Below are positions 1 through 10,488 of a DNA stretch of 14,484 bases, piece after piece. The number at the start of each line of letters is the position of its first letter. Position 1 is the first letter of the stretch. The notes below the pieces were generated by a model, which was not told where the DNA came from, ran no database searches, and saw only the letters and a list, made by a program, of their open reading frames with translations. The stretch comes from an uncultured Collinsella sp. (GTDB lineage Bacteria; Actinomycetota; Coriobacteriia; Coriobacteriales; Coriobacteriaceae): positions 1 to 14,484 of the forward strand of contig UREM01000044.1 in the NCBI GenBank assembly GCA_900546775.1, read 5' to 3'. A program made the position numbers and the translations under genes.

Positions 1-119
1 ACTTGCAGCGACGGACCTCGGGACGCTCTTACACCACGTCTGCGCGCGCCACCCCTCGTAAGGCCCCTCCTTAGGAAAGGGAATCGATTTATTCCACAGC
101 CGTAGATTAATCCTAGCCG
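1..119. other. Non-coding end of window downstream of the permease
   Basis: No gene is visible here. On the minus strand it is the region just after the permease stop. It has only two weak 5-bp inverted repeats (TAAGG at 59-63 with CCTTA at 69-73; GGAAT at 80-84 with ATTCC at 91-95), neither followed by a convincing T-run, so no terminator is called. Confidence 0.5.
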
Positions 120-1595
<1,476 letters not shown>

Positions 1596-1718
1596 TCATC
1601 TATTAAATGTCATCTAAACCCGTCCGAGCTGCAAGTGCGAACACGGACGGCGCACCTGCTAAGGGGAATGGGGAAAAGGGAGTCAACAAAGCCATCCCCC
1701 TTAACGGCGCAAAGCAAA

Positions 1719-1732
1719 CGTCCAAACGGACG
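1719..1732 (-). terminator. Weak hairpin after ebgC
   Basis: CGTCC and GGACG pair around a 4-nt loop just beyond the ebgC stop. On the minus strand the hairpin is followed by TTTGCTTTG. The stem is short, so termination is likely partial at best, and read-through into the permease is possible. Confidence 0.3.
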
Positions 1733-1736
1733 AATA

Positions 1737-2192
1737 CTACTTGTTGGGGAAGGAATAACCTTCGACCGTCACGTGCAGTACCACGACGCGGGAATCCGCG
1801 GCATCGGCCACGACACGGTAGGCCTCGTCAATTTCGACGACGGCAACGCCGCCGGCGGGAATCGTCACGGTCTCCCCCGCCCCCTCAAAGCGCTCGCGAT
1901 CATCGATATCGCTGTAAGCGCGGGTGCAGGTGAGGCCTGCCTTGGGGGCGACCTCGACGGTCAGGCCGCCGTCGAGCGGAGCGAGCACGGCATGGTAGCG
2001 ACGGTGACCGACCAGGTCGGCGGTTGCGGCCTCGCGGGAATAGACCCACCAGTAAACCAACGAGTCGCCGATGGAGTAAGCCACGTCGTGCTGTAGGTCG
2101 GCAACGCCATCGAGCGCCTGGCCGGTGCGCATCCACTTCTTGACGGACTTCATCTGAGCGTCGAAATCGGCGCGCGAGTTAAAGACATGCAT
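1737..2192 (-). CDS. ebgC: EbgC-like beta-galactosidase small subunit (YhcH/YjgK/YiaL family)
   Basis: This 151-residue protein has the signatures I recall from Escherichia coli EbgC (about 149 residues): YSIGDSLVYW near residue 40, GHRRYH in the middle, EVAPKAGL, a GAGETVTIP stretch, and EIDEAYR then VTVEGY at the end. The family has a single cupin-like beta-barrel domain. In E. coli, EbgC associates with EbgA and is needed for full beta-galactosidase activity. Here the ATG lies only 3 nt after the ebgA stop, and its AAGGAGG ribosome site is inside the last ebgA codons, so the two are translated together. The order ebgA-ebgC matches the E. coli operon. Some relatives act on sialic-acid or sugar metabolites, but the tight linkage to a GH2 enzyme favours the EbgC role. 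Confidence 0.9.
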   Translation of the reverse strand: MHVFNSRADFDAQMKSVKKWMRTGQALDGVADLQHDVAYSIGDSLVYWWVYSREAATADLVGHRRYHAVLAPLDGGLTVEVAPKAGLTCTRAYSDIDDRERFEGAGETVTIPAGGVAVVEIDEAYRVVADAADSRVVVLHVTVEGYSFPNK

Positions 2193-2195
2193 GGC

Positions 2196-5219
<3,024 letters not shown>

Positions 5220-5239
5220 TCATCGTAGTGATTCTTGTG

Positions 5240-5249
5240 CAACCGGTTG
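5240..5249. promoter_or_regulatory. LacI-family operator O1 (CAACCGGTTG)
   Basis: A perfect 10-bp palindrome with central CG and AACCGGTT, the pattern of LacI/GalR-family operators. It sits over the predicted ebgA transcription start (about 7 nt past the -10), the classical repression position. Confidence 0.8.
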
Positions 5250-5254
5250 TCCTT

Positions 5255-5284
5255 ATCTTACGGGCGATGCAAAAAACTGTGCAA
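5255..5284 (-). promoter_or_regulatory. Predicted ebgA promoter
   Basis: On the minus strand TTGCAC (5284-5279) is followed after 18 nt by TAAGAT (5260-5255), about 50 nt before the ebgA ATG. The -35 is part of operator O2 and the start site falls within O1. The fit between promoter and operators is the main support. Confidence 0.6.
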
Positions 5285-5291
5285 CCGGTTG
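5282..5291. promoter_or_regulatory. LacI-family operator O2 (CAACCGGTTG)
   Basis: Identical to O1, including the flanking TGTG before and TCC after it. It is 42 bp (four helical turns) from O1 and overlaps the predicted ebgA -35 box TTGCAC, so binding should block RNA polymerase. Confidence 0.8.
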
Positions 5292-5326
5292 TCCGCTGAA
5301 CGGTCGATTTGGTCGGGTTAACGGTG

Positions 5327-5336
5327 CAACCGGTTG
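5327..5336. promoter_or_regulatory. LacI-family operator O3 (CAACCGGTTG)
   Basis: Third copy, 45 bp beyond O2 and upstream of the ebgA promoter at roughly -80. Its helical phase relative to O1 and O2 is suited to looping by a tetramer or by paired dimers. Confidence 0.75.
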
Positions 5337-5445
5337 TACAACCACGACACTTATGTCACCCTGCGTATCGAAACTCAGCGCAAAACAGCATTCCCAGGCG
5401 GCGGACAACGGCCGCGCCCATCTATGCCCCGCCCGTGCAAGCCAT

Positions 5446-5464
5446 GTTCAACAGCAGCTTGAAC
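5446..5464. repeat. Inverted repeat GTTCAA-n7-TTGAAC upstream of the repressor gene
   Basis: Two perfect 6-bp arms separated by 7 nt. They share the GTTCA/TGAAC half-site with the palindrome at 5493-5505 and differ from the CAACCGGTTG operators. This is a candidate binding site for a second regulator. Confidence 0.45.
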
Positions 5465-5492
5465 GTGAAATGCCACCAGTGGCCGGATATCA

Positions 5493-5505
5493 TGAACGCT
5501 GTTCA
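5493..5505. repeat. Palindrome TGAAC-gct-GTTCA at the repressor promoter
   Basis: Perfect 5-bp arms around 3 nt, ending 7 nt before the TATAGT box at 5513-5518. The position, between the -35 and -10 regions, suits an operator for the repressor gene. Confidence 0.45.
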
Positions 5506-5512
5506 GGCGCAC

Positions 5513-5518
5513 TATAGT
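5513..5518 (+). promoter_or_regulatory. Predicted -10 box (TATAGT) of the lacI-family gene
   Basis: TATAGT lies 61 nt before the repressor ATG. No good -35 is seen 16-18 nt upstream (the sequence there is near TCATGA), so the promoter may be weak or activator-dependent. Confidence 0.4.
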
Positions 5519-5579
5519 AAGCTGTATCCGCACCAGCCCATATCAGTGACAACTTCGACCGCATTTTCCAGGAGACGCC

Positions 5580-6596
5580 ATGACCCAACCAGTTCGCACC
5601 GCACCTACGCTTGCCGAGGTTGCCGCAGCTGCCGGCGTGTCGCGCTCCACGGCATCGCGCGCCCTCAACGATTCGCCCCGCATTAGCGAGGAAACCAAAA
5701 AGCGCGTCCGCGCGGCGGCCAAGGAAGTCAATTTTGTCCCCAACGCTCGTGGCCGAGCGCTCGCTGTCGGGCGCACGGAAATCATCGCCGTGCTCGTGAC
5801 CGAGCCCCTGAGTGAACTCTTCAGCGACCCCACCTATAGCGAGTTTTTGAGCGGCATTACCGAGGAACTGTCGGAGTCGTCCTATCTGCCCGTTATCTTG
5901 CAGGCGTCTTCTACGCATGAGCGCAACCGCGCACGCGAGCACTTTGAGCGCCGCTCGTTCGACGCCGTGATCGACGTCTCCCCCTACAAGGGCAGCGAGC
6001 TGCTCGAGGTGCTGCGCGAGCTGGGTGTACCCACCGTGTTGTGCGGCCAGCTCGAGGGCCACCCCTATCGCGATGTGTTCTCGACAGTCTACTCTGACGA
6101 CGAAGAGGGCGGACGCTTTGCAGCGCTCGCTATGAAAGAGCGCGGGCGCAAAGATATCGTCGCCGTGTTGGGACCGCAAGACAACCCCGCTGTTGTCGAC
6201 CGCCTGCGCGGCTACCGCGCCGTCTTGGGCGAAGACCTCCCAGACGCAAACGTTATCTATACCGGCTGGAACAGCGGAGACGGCTATCAGGCCATGCACC
6301 AGATCCTCGCGCGCGAGATTGCTTTCGATGGCGTGCTCTGCGGATCGGACCGTATCGCGGCTGGCGTCATCACCGCGCTCAACGAGACAGGCCTATCCGT
6401 TCCGGCGGACGCTTCTGTCGTCGGCTTCGACGATCACGAGATTGCGACGCGCTGCGTCCCCGCGCTCACGACCGTCCGCCAGCCCCTGCGCGAAGAAGGC
6501 CACATGGCCGCCAACATTGCGCTCGACATGATCAAGGGTGCCAAGCCAACCACCACCGTCATGCACATGCAGCTCGTTCAGAGAGACTCGCTATAA
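5580..6596 (+). CDS. LacI-family transcriptional regulator of the ebg operon (EbgR-like position)
   Basis: A 338-residue LacI/GalR repressor of standard length. The N-terminal helix-turn-helix is residues 10-30 (TLAEVAAAAGVSRSTASRAL), followed by the third helix and the hinge region with NARGRAL near 55-61. The rest is the periplasmic-binding-protein-like effector domain, with DAVIDVSP, GVLCGSDRIAAGV and VVGFDDHEIA as typical landmarks. AGGAGA lies 4 nt before the ATG. It is transcribed away from ebgA, and the shared region contains three LacI-type palindromes, so ebgA-ebgC is the obvious target and a galactoside or derived sugar the likely inducer. E. coli also pairs ebgA with a LacI-family repressor (EbgR), but orthology to EbgR is not shown by the sequence. 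No CAACCGGTTG lies at its own promoter. Confidence 0.92.
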   Translation: MTQPVRTAPTLAEVAAAAGVSRSTASRALNDSPRISEETKKRVRAAAKEVNFVPNARGRALAVGRTEIIAVLVTEPLSELFSDPTYSEFLSGITEELSESSYLPVILQASSTHERNRAREHFERRSFDAVIDVSPYKGSELLEVLRELGVPTVLCGQLEGHPYRDVFSTVYSDDEEGGRFAALAMKERGRKDIVAVLGPQDNPAVVDRLRGYRAVLGEDLPDANVIYTGWNSGDGYQAMHQILAREIAFDGVLCGSDRIAAGVITALNETGLSVPADASVVGFDDHEIATRCVPALTTVRQPLREEGHMAANIALDMIKGAKPTTTVMHMQLVQRDSL

Positions 6597-6597
6597 G

Positions 6598-6651
6598 AAA
6601 CTGGGACGGGCTTTCCGCCAGACAGTTGTTGCGGAAAGCCTGTCCCGTTTT
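6598..6651 (+). terminator. Terminator hairpin after the repressor gene, first unit of the hairpin array
   Basis: Arms 6603-6618 and 6631-6646 form a 16-bp stem with one G-U pair, extended by AAAC/GTTT outside and followed by TTTT. It starts 2 nt after the stop codon. The outer AAA allows function in either direction. Confidence 0.7.
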
Positions 6652-6813
6652 GAGTGCTCATTCTGGGGCACAGTTTCCGTTAGACCGCTCAACCGGAAAC
6701 TGTGCCCCATTATTTTGCCGAATTCTGGGTCGCGCTTTCCCAGAGGACCCCCTTTTGGAAAGCGCGACCCGTTCTGGACGCAGATTCCGGGACGCACTTT
6801 CCGCGACGCCCGG
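6603..6813. repeat. Tandem hairpin array with a 62-nt period
   Basis: Three hairpins of 44 nt each (6603-6646, 6665-6708, 6727-6770) are separated by linkers of exactly 18 nt. A fourth 5' arm begins in register at 6789 (GGGACGCACTTTCC) but has no matching 3' arm. Each 5' arm reads GGG, 5-6 variable bases, then TTTCC, and each 3' arm is the exact complement (unit 2: 16 bp perfect; unit 3: 14 bp perfect). The bases before each unit are ATTCT or close to it. The variable middle changes in both arms together. No convincing protein is encoded here. Confidence 0.8.
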
Positions 6814-6843
6814 CCATCCCATGCCCCCACAACCTCGGCGCAT

Positions 6844-6878
6844 AAAAAACGAGGGAAGGCGCGCGTCCTTCCCTCGTT
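6844..6878 (-). terminator. Rho-independent terminator of aspS
   Basis: On the minus strand AACGAGGGAAGG and CCTTCCCTCGTT form a perfect 12-bp stem with a 7-nt loop, followed by six T (counting the last two stem bases) beginning 24 nt after the aspS stop. This is a textbook intrinsic terminator. Confidence 0.9.
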
Positions 6879-6901
6879 GCAAGCAATATGTAGCCGCTCG
6901 C

Positions 6902-8689
6902 CTACATCAGGCGCAGGCTAACGTCCTTGAGCTGGGCGCCGCTAACGGCACTCGGGGCGCCCGACATGAGGTCGGAGCCGCTGGCCGTCTTGGGGAACGC
7001 CATGACGTCGCGGATGGAGTCGGAACCGGTGAGCAGCATGCACACGCGGTCCAGGCCCAGAGCAAAACCGCCCATCGGGGGCGCACCAAACTTGAGCGCC
7101 TCCATGAGGAAGCCAAACTGAGACTCGGCGCGCTCTTCGGTAAAGCCCAGGAGCCTGAGCATGGACATCTGCATCTCGGCGTTGTGGATACGCATACCGC
7201 CGCCACCGGCCTCAAAGCCGTCCATGACAAAGTCGTAGGTGCAAGAACCGGCTGCCAACGGATTGGCCTCGATCTTGGCGATGTCGGTCTCGGTCGGCAG
7301 GGTGAAGGGCTGGTGCTCGGCAGCGTAAGCCTTGCGGTCCTCGTCCCAGTGGAACAGCGGGAAGTTGACGACCCACAGGAAGTCGTGGCCCTCGCGCTTG
7401 ATCTCGAGCGCGTTAGCCATGTGGGAACGCATGCCGCCCAGGATCTCGTCGGAGAGCAGGCGCGGGCCGGCGGCGAACATCACAAGGTCGCCGGGCTCGA
7501 CGTCCATGCGCTCGCGCAGGGCGGCCATCTCCTCGTCCGAGAAGAACTTGACGATGGGGCTGTTGATGGAGCCGTCCTCGCGGAAAGCGATCCAGGCCAG
7601 GCCCTTGGCGCCAAACGTGGAAGCCACGCCGGCAAGCTTATCGATCTTGGCGCGAGCCCAGGCACCGGCGCCCTTGGCGTTGATGGCCTTAACGACAGAG
7701 CCCTCCTCGTTCGCGGCAGTCGCAAAGACCTTGAACTTGGAGTTGGCGAAGATGTCGGTCAGGTCGACCAAGTGCATGCCATAGCGGGTATCGGGCTTGT
7801 CGGAGCCATAGGTGTCCATGGCCTCCCAGTAGTCCATGCGACGCAGCGGCCTGGGCATCTCGACGCCCATGCGGCCGAAGGCATCGGACAGGACCTCTTC
7901 GAGCGCGCTCATGACGTCGTTCTGGTCCACGAAGGACATCTCGATATCGACCTGGGTGAACTCGGGCTGACGGTCGGCGCGCAGGTCCTCGTCGCGGAAG
8001 CACTTGGCAACCTGGTAGTAGCGCTCGACGCCACCGACCATGAGCAGCTGCTTCAGAAGCTGCGGGGACTGCGGCAGGGCGTAGAAGTTACCCGGCTGGA
8101 TGCGGCTGGGGACGATGAAGTCGCGGGCGCCCTCGGGCGTGGACTTGAACAGGGAGGGCGTCTCGACCTCCATGAACTCACGGTTGTGCAGCGCCTCGCG
8201 AATGGCAAAGGTGAAATCGGAGCGCAGCTTGAGGTTGGCCATCATCTCGGGACGACGGAGGTCCAGATAACGATAGCGCAGACGGGTGTCCTCGCTGGTC
8301 TCGATGCCGTCCTCGATCTGGAACGGCGGGGTGACGGACGTGTTGAGCACCTCGGCGTGGTCGGTCAGAACCTCGATCTCGCCGGTCTCGAGCTTGGTGT
8401 TGGTGGTCTCCTCGCCACGGGCGCGCACGACGCCGTGAATCTTGATGGGCCACTCGGGACGCATGGTCTCGGCGATCTTAAAGGCATCGCCGTCGGAGTG
8501 CTCGGGGTCGAAGGTGAGCTGCGTGATGCCCTCACGGTCGCGAAGGTCGCAGAAGATAAGGCCGCCGTGGTCGCGGCGACGGCTCACCCAACCGGTGAGG
8601 GTGACCTCTTCGCCCACGTTCTCGCGGCGAAGCTCGCCGCAGGTACGGGTGTGCATGGAATGCTCGTCGATGGGACGGGTCTGGCTCAT
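6902..8689 (-). CDS. aspS: Aspartyl-tRNA synthetase, probably non-discriminating (Asp-tRNA Asp/Asn)
   Basis: A 595-residue class II synthetase of the bacterial type. The anticodon-binding OB fold is at about residues 14-110. The catalytic core carries QSPQ (207-210), motif 2 FRDEDLRADRQPEFTQ (231-246), and motif 3 GFALGLDRV (541-549). The bacterial GAD insertion occupies roughly 300-420. AAGGAGG lies 9 nt before the ATG at 8689; the later M12 has no such site. Residues H41 (in RRRDHGG) and G92 (RARGEE) match, in identity and in their 51-residue spacing, the His/Gly pair that I recall as marking the non-discriminating enzyme of Pseudomonas aeruginosa, where E. coli has Leu in the first position. 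If so, it also charges tRNA-Asn with aspartate for amidation by GatCAB, which is not in this window. It is monocistronic with its own terminator. Confidence 0.97.
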   Translation of the reverse strand: MSQTRPIDEHSMHTRTCGELRRENVGEEVTLTGWVSRRRDHGGLIFCDLRDREGITQLTFDPEHSDGDAFKIAETMRPEWPIKIHGVVRARGEETTNTKLETGEIEVLTDHAEVLNTSVTPPFQIEDGIETSEDTRLRYRYLDLRRPEMMANLKLRSDFTFAIREALHNREFMEVETPSLFKSTPEGARDFIVPSRIQPGNFYALPQSPQLLKQLLMVGGVERYYQVAKCFRDEDLRADRQPEFTQVDIEMSFVDQNDVMSALEEVLSDAFGRMGVEMPRPLRRMDYWEAMDTYGSDKPDTRYGMHLVDLTDIFANSKFKVFATAANEEGSVVKAINAKGAGAWARAKIDKLAGVASTFGAKGLAWIAFREDGSINSPIVKFFSDEEMAALRERMDVEPGDLVMFAAGPRLLSDEILGGMRSHMANALEIKREGHDFLWVVNFPLFHWDEDRKAYAAEHQPFTLPTETDIAKIEANPLAAGSCTYDFVMDGFEAGGGGMRIHNAEMQMSMLRLLGFTEERAESQFGFLMEALKFGAPPMGGFALGLDRVCMLLTGSDSIRDVMAFPKTASGSDLMSGAPSAVSGAQLKDVSLRLM

Positions 8690-8710
8690 ACCAGTGATCC
8701 TCCTTTATGG

Positions 8711-8752
8711 ATCTGTGCCGCCCCGTGTCGTTCCGGGCGGCGTCGTACAGAT
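8711..8752 (-). promoter_or_regulatory. Structured leader hairpin of aspS
   Basis: ATCTGT-GCCGCCC (8711-8723) pairs with GGGCGGC (8735-8741) and ACAGAT (8747-8752), giving 13 bp with one 5-nt bulge, just upstream of the aspS ribosome site. A second small stem (CTGCG at 8762-8766 with CGCAG at 8774-8778) lies before it. It may affect aspS translation or mRNA stability; no T-box features are recognised. Confidence 0.45.
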
Positions 8753-8794
8753 TTGCCCGGCCTGCGTAAACCGCGCAGCCAGACATGGCGTTCT

Positions 8795-8800
8795 ATCTTA
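8795..8800 (-). promoter_or_regulatory. Candidate -10 box (TAAGAT) for aspS
   Basis: TAAGAT on the minus strand, the same hexamer as in the predicted ebgA promoter, about 105 nt before the aspS ATG. No clear -35 is visible, so confidence is low. Transcription from here would include the leader hairpins. Confidence 0.35.
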
Positions 8801-8945
8801 TCGCACCTGTGTCGATGTGCCGCGAAAAAGTAGCTCCTGCCCAAAGACTTGACGGAGACGAAACAATTGACGCGGCCTGGCCGTCGCACAGGCGTGCGGC
8901 GTGCGACAATGTGCCCCAATACAACTGCACTCGGAAAGGCCCGCC

Positions 8946-9581
8946 ATGACTGCACGCCTCATCGTTATGGATATCGACTCCACGCTCATCAACCAGGAGG
9001 TCATCGGCCTGTTGGGCGAGGAGGCCGGCGTGGGCGAGCAGGTAGCGCAAATTACCGAGCGCGCCATGCGCGGCGAGCTTGACTTTAAGCAGGCGCTCGA
9101 GGAGCGCGTGGGGCTGCTCGCCGGCCTGGACGAGAGCGTGTTCGAGCGCACCTTTGAGCGTGCGACATTTACCCCCGGCGCGCTGGAGCTTGTGCGCTCG
9201 GCGCATAGCAAGGGCTGGAAGGTCGGCGTGGTAAGCGGTGGCTTCCACGAGGTTGCCGACAAGATCGTGGCCGCCGCGGGCATCGACTTTTGCCTGGCTA
9301 ACCGCCTGGAAGTCGTAGACGGCAAGCTCACCGGCAAGCTGGCGGCAGACATCGTGACCAAGGAGTCCAAGCTCATCCAGCTGCTAGATTGGGCAGTTGA
9401 GTGCGGCGTCGATATGGCCCACACCGTCGCGATCGGCGACGGTGCCAACGACATCCCCATGATTCAGGCCGCGGGCACGGGCATCGCGTTTTGTGCCAAG
9501 CCCAAGACGCGCGAGGCCGCCCCGTTTGCCATCGACGAGCGCAATCTGATGCTCGCCATGGACATCATCCTGCGCGACTAG
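8946..9581 (+). CDS. serB: Phosphoserine phosphatase
   Basis: A 211-residue HAD-superfamily phosphatase that removes phosphate from O-phosphoserine, the last step of serine synthesis. The catalytic motif is DIDST (D9 nucleophile, D11 acid/base), motif II is VVSGGF with S97, the motif III lysine is probably K142 (TKESK), and the metal-binding motif IV is AIGDGANDIPMI (D165, D169). The cap region includes ELDFKQALEERVGLLAG, typical of SerB. The ATG at 8946 is preferred over an in-frame upstream ATG at 8901 because it has GGAAAGG in front of it and gives a protein starting directly before the first beta strand. It is the short form, without the N-terminal regulatory extension of E. coli SerB (322 residues). 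It diverges from aspS; a weak extended -10 (TGCGACAAT, 8902-8910) may serve it. Confidence 0.93.
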   Translation: MTARLIVMDIDSTLINQEVIGLLGEEAGVGEQVAQITERAMRGELDFKQALEERVGLLAGLDESVFERTFERATFTPGALELVRSAHSKGWKVGVVSGGFHEVADKIVAAAGIDFCLANRLEVVDGKLTGKLAADIVTKESKLIQLLDWAVECGVDMAHTVAIGDGANDIPMIQAAGTGIAFCAKPKTREAAPFAIDERNLMLAMDIILRD

Positions 9582-9617
9582 CCAATCCGTCTAGCAATTG
9601 AATCAGTCTGTCCTATA

Positions 9618-9651
9618 GTTTCCGAACAATTCTGCTTTAGTGTTCGGAAAC
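9618..9651. promoter_or_regulatory. 11-bp inverted repeat at the larB promoter (candidate operator)
   Basis: GTTTCCGAACA (9618-9628) and TGTTCGGAAAC (9641-9651) are perfect inverted copies separated by 12 nt. The left arm overlaps a TATAGT -10-like box (9614-9619). Each arm is itself a GTT-n4-AAC palindrome, so two dimers 24 bp apart could bind. There is no T-run after it, which argues against a terminator for serB. The likeliest ligand is a local regulator such as the TetR protein encoded after larC. Confidence 0.6.
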
Positions 9652-9695
9652 ATACCCTTTGAGTGCTAAACTTTGCGCCGTCGAAGGGAACATAT

Positions 9696-10478
9696 ATGGA
9701 TAAGCGAGATCTAGAGCAGCTGCTGAGCGATGTTGCCGGCGGAGCTGTCACCCCTGCCGACGCCCTCACGCGCATCCAGACGGCTCCGACCGCCGATTTG
9801 GGCTTTGCACAGCTCGACCTTTCGCGCGGGGTGCGCCAAGGAGCCGGCGAAGTTGTCTACGGCGCCGGTAAAACCGCCGAGCAAATTGCCGCCATTATCA
9901 AAGCATTACTCGATGCCGGCCAGGAGCGCATCCTGGTCACGCGCCTGGACGACGAAAAGGCAGCCCGCACCTCGGAGCTCCTCGGCAACGGCATCGACCT
10001 GGGATATGTCCCGGACGCCCAGCTCGCCCTCGTGGGTGGCAAGCCCTCCCCCAACGGCAACGGACGCATCGTCGTCGCCTGCGCCGGCACGAGCGACCTG
10101 CCCGTTGCCGAGGAAGCCGCGTTGACGGCCGAGTTCTACGGCAACGAGGTCGATCGCCTCTACGACGTGGGTGTCGCCGGCCTGCACCGCCTGCTCGCGC
10201 ATGCTGAGGAACTTGCCCAGGCGCAGGTGGTCATCGCCATCGCCGGCATGGAAGGCGCCCTGGCGAGCGTCATCGGAGGCCTTGTGAGCTGTCCGGTCAT
10301 CGCCGTCCCCACCAGCGTGGGCTATGGCGCGAACTTTGGCGGCGTGGCCGCACTGCTCGCCATGCTCAACTCCTGCGCCAGCGGCGTTTCGGTCGTCAAT
10401 ATCGACAACGGCTTTGGTGCCGCCTACCAGGCAAGTCTTATCAATCATCTGAGCGCCGGCACGTCCTGCGCCCGCTAA
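9696..10478 (+). CDS. larB: LarB, nicotinic acid adenine dinucleotide carboxylase/hydrolase (nickel-pincer cofactor synthesis)
   Basis: A 260-residue protein of the LarB family, related to PurE. In the known pathway LarB carboxylates the pyridinium ring of nicotinic acid adenine dinucleotide and releases AMP, giving pyridinium-3,5-biscarboxylate mononucleotide, the scaffold of the nickel-pincer cofactor. Landmarks seen are LDLSRGVRQGAGEVVYGAGKT (41-60), ACAGTSDLPVAEEA (128-141), VGVAGLHRLL, AIAGMEGALASVIGGL and VIAVPTSVGYGANFGG (201-216). C227 in LNSCASG probably is the conserved cysteine that attacks the dinucleotide. The ATG at 9696 follows GAAGGGA by 6 nt; an in-frame GTG at 9663 has no ribosome site. 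larC begins 10 nt after its stop, with TAAGGAG spanning the stop codon, so the two are one operon. Confidence 0.95.
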   Translation: MDKRDLEQLLSDVAGGAVTPADALTRIQTAPTADLGFAQLDLSRGVRQGAGEVVYGAGKTAEQIAAIIKALLDAGQERILVTRLDDEKAARTSELLGNGIDLGYVPDAQLALVGGKPSPNGNGRIVVACAGTSDLPVAEEAALTAEFYGNEVDRLYDVGVAGLHRLLAHAEELAQAQVVIAIAGMEGALASVIGGLVSCPVIAVPTSVGYGANFGGVAALLAMLNSCASGVSVVNIDNGFGAAYQASLINHLSAGTSCAR

Positions 10479-10488
10479 GGAGCATTTC

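Noticed and set aside
6591..6830. Small minus-strand frame of 79 codons across the hairpin array
   Set aside because: It is made of the repeat arms (GSRFPKGG-like repeats), has no ribosome site, and the covarying stems explain the sequence better.
6603..6832. CRISPR array
   Set aside because: The period is regular, but there are no identical repeats with variable spacers: the units are covarying hairpins and the linkers are only 18 nt. No cas genes are present.
6626..8833. A 735-codon open frame antisense to aspS
   Set aside because: It is a codon-bias shadow of aspS and also runs through the hairpin array and the aspS terminator. No domain is recognisable.
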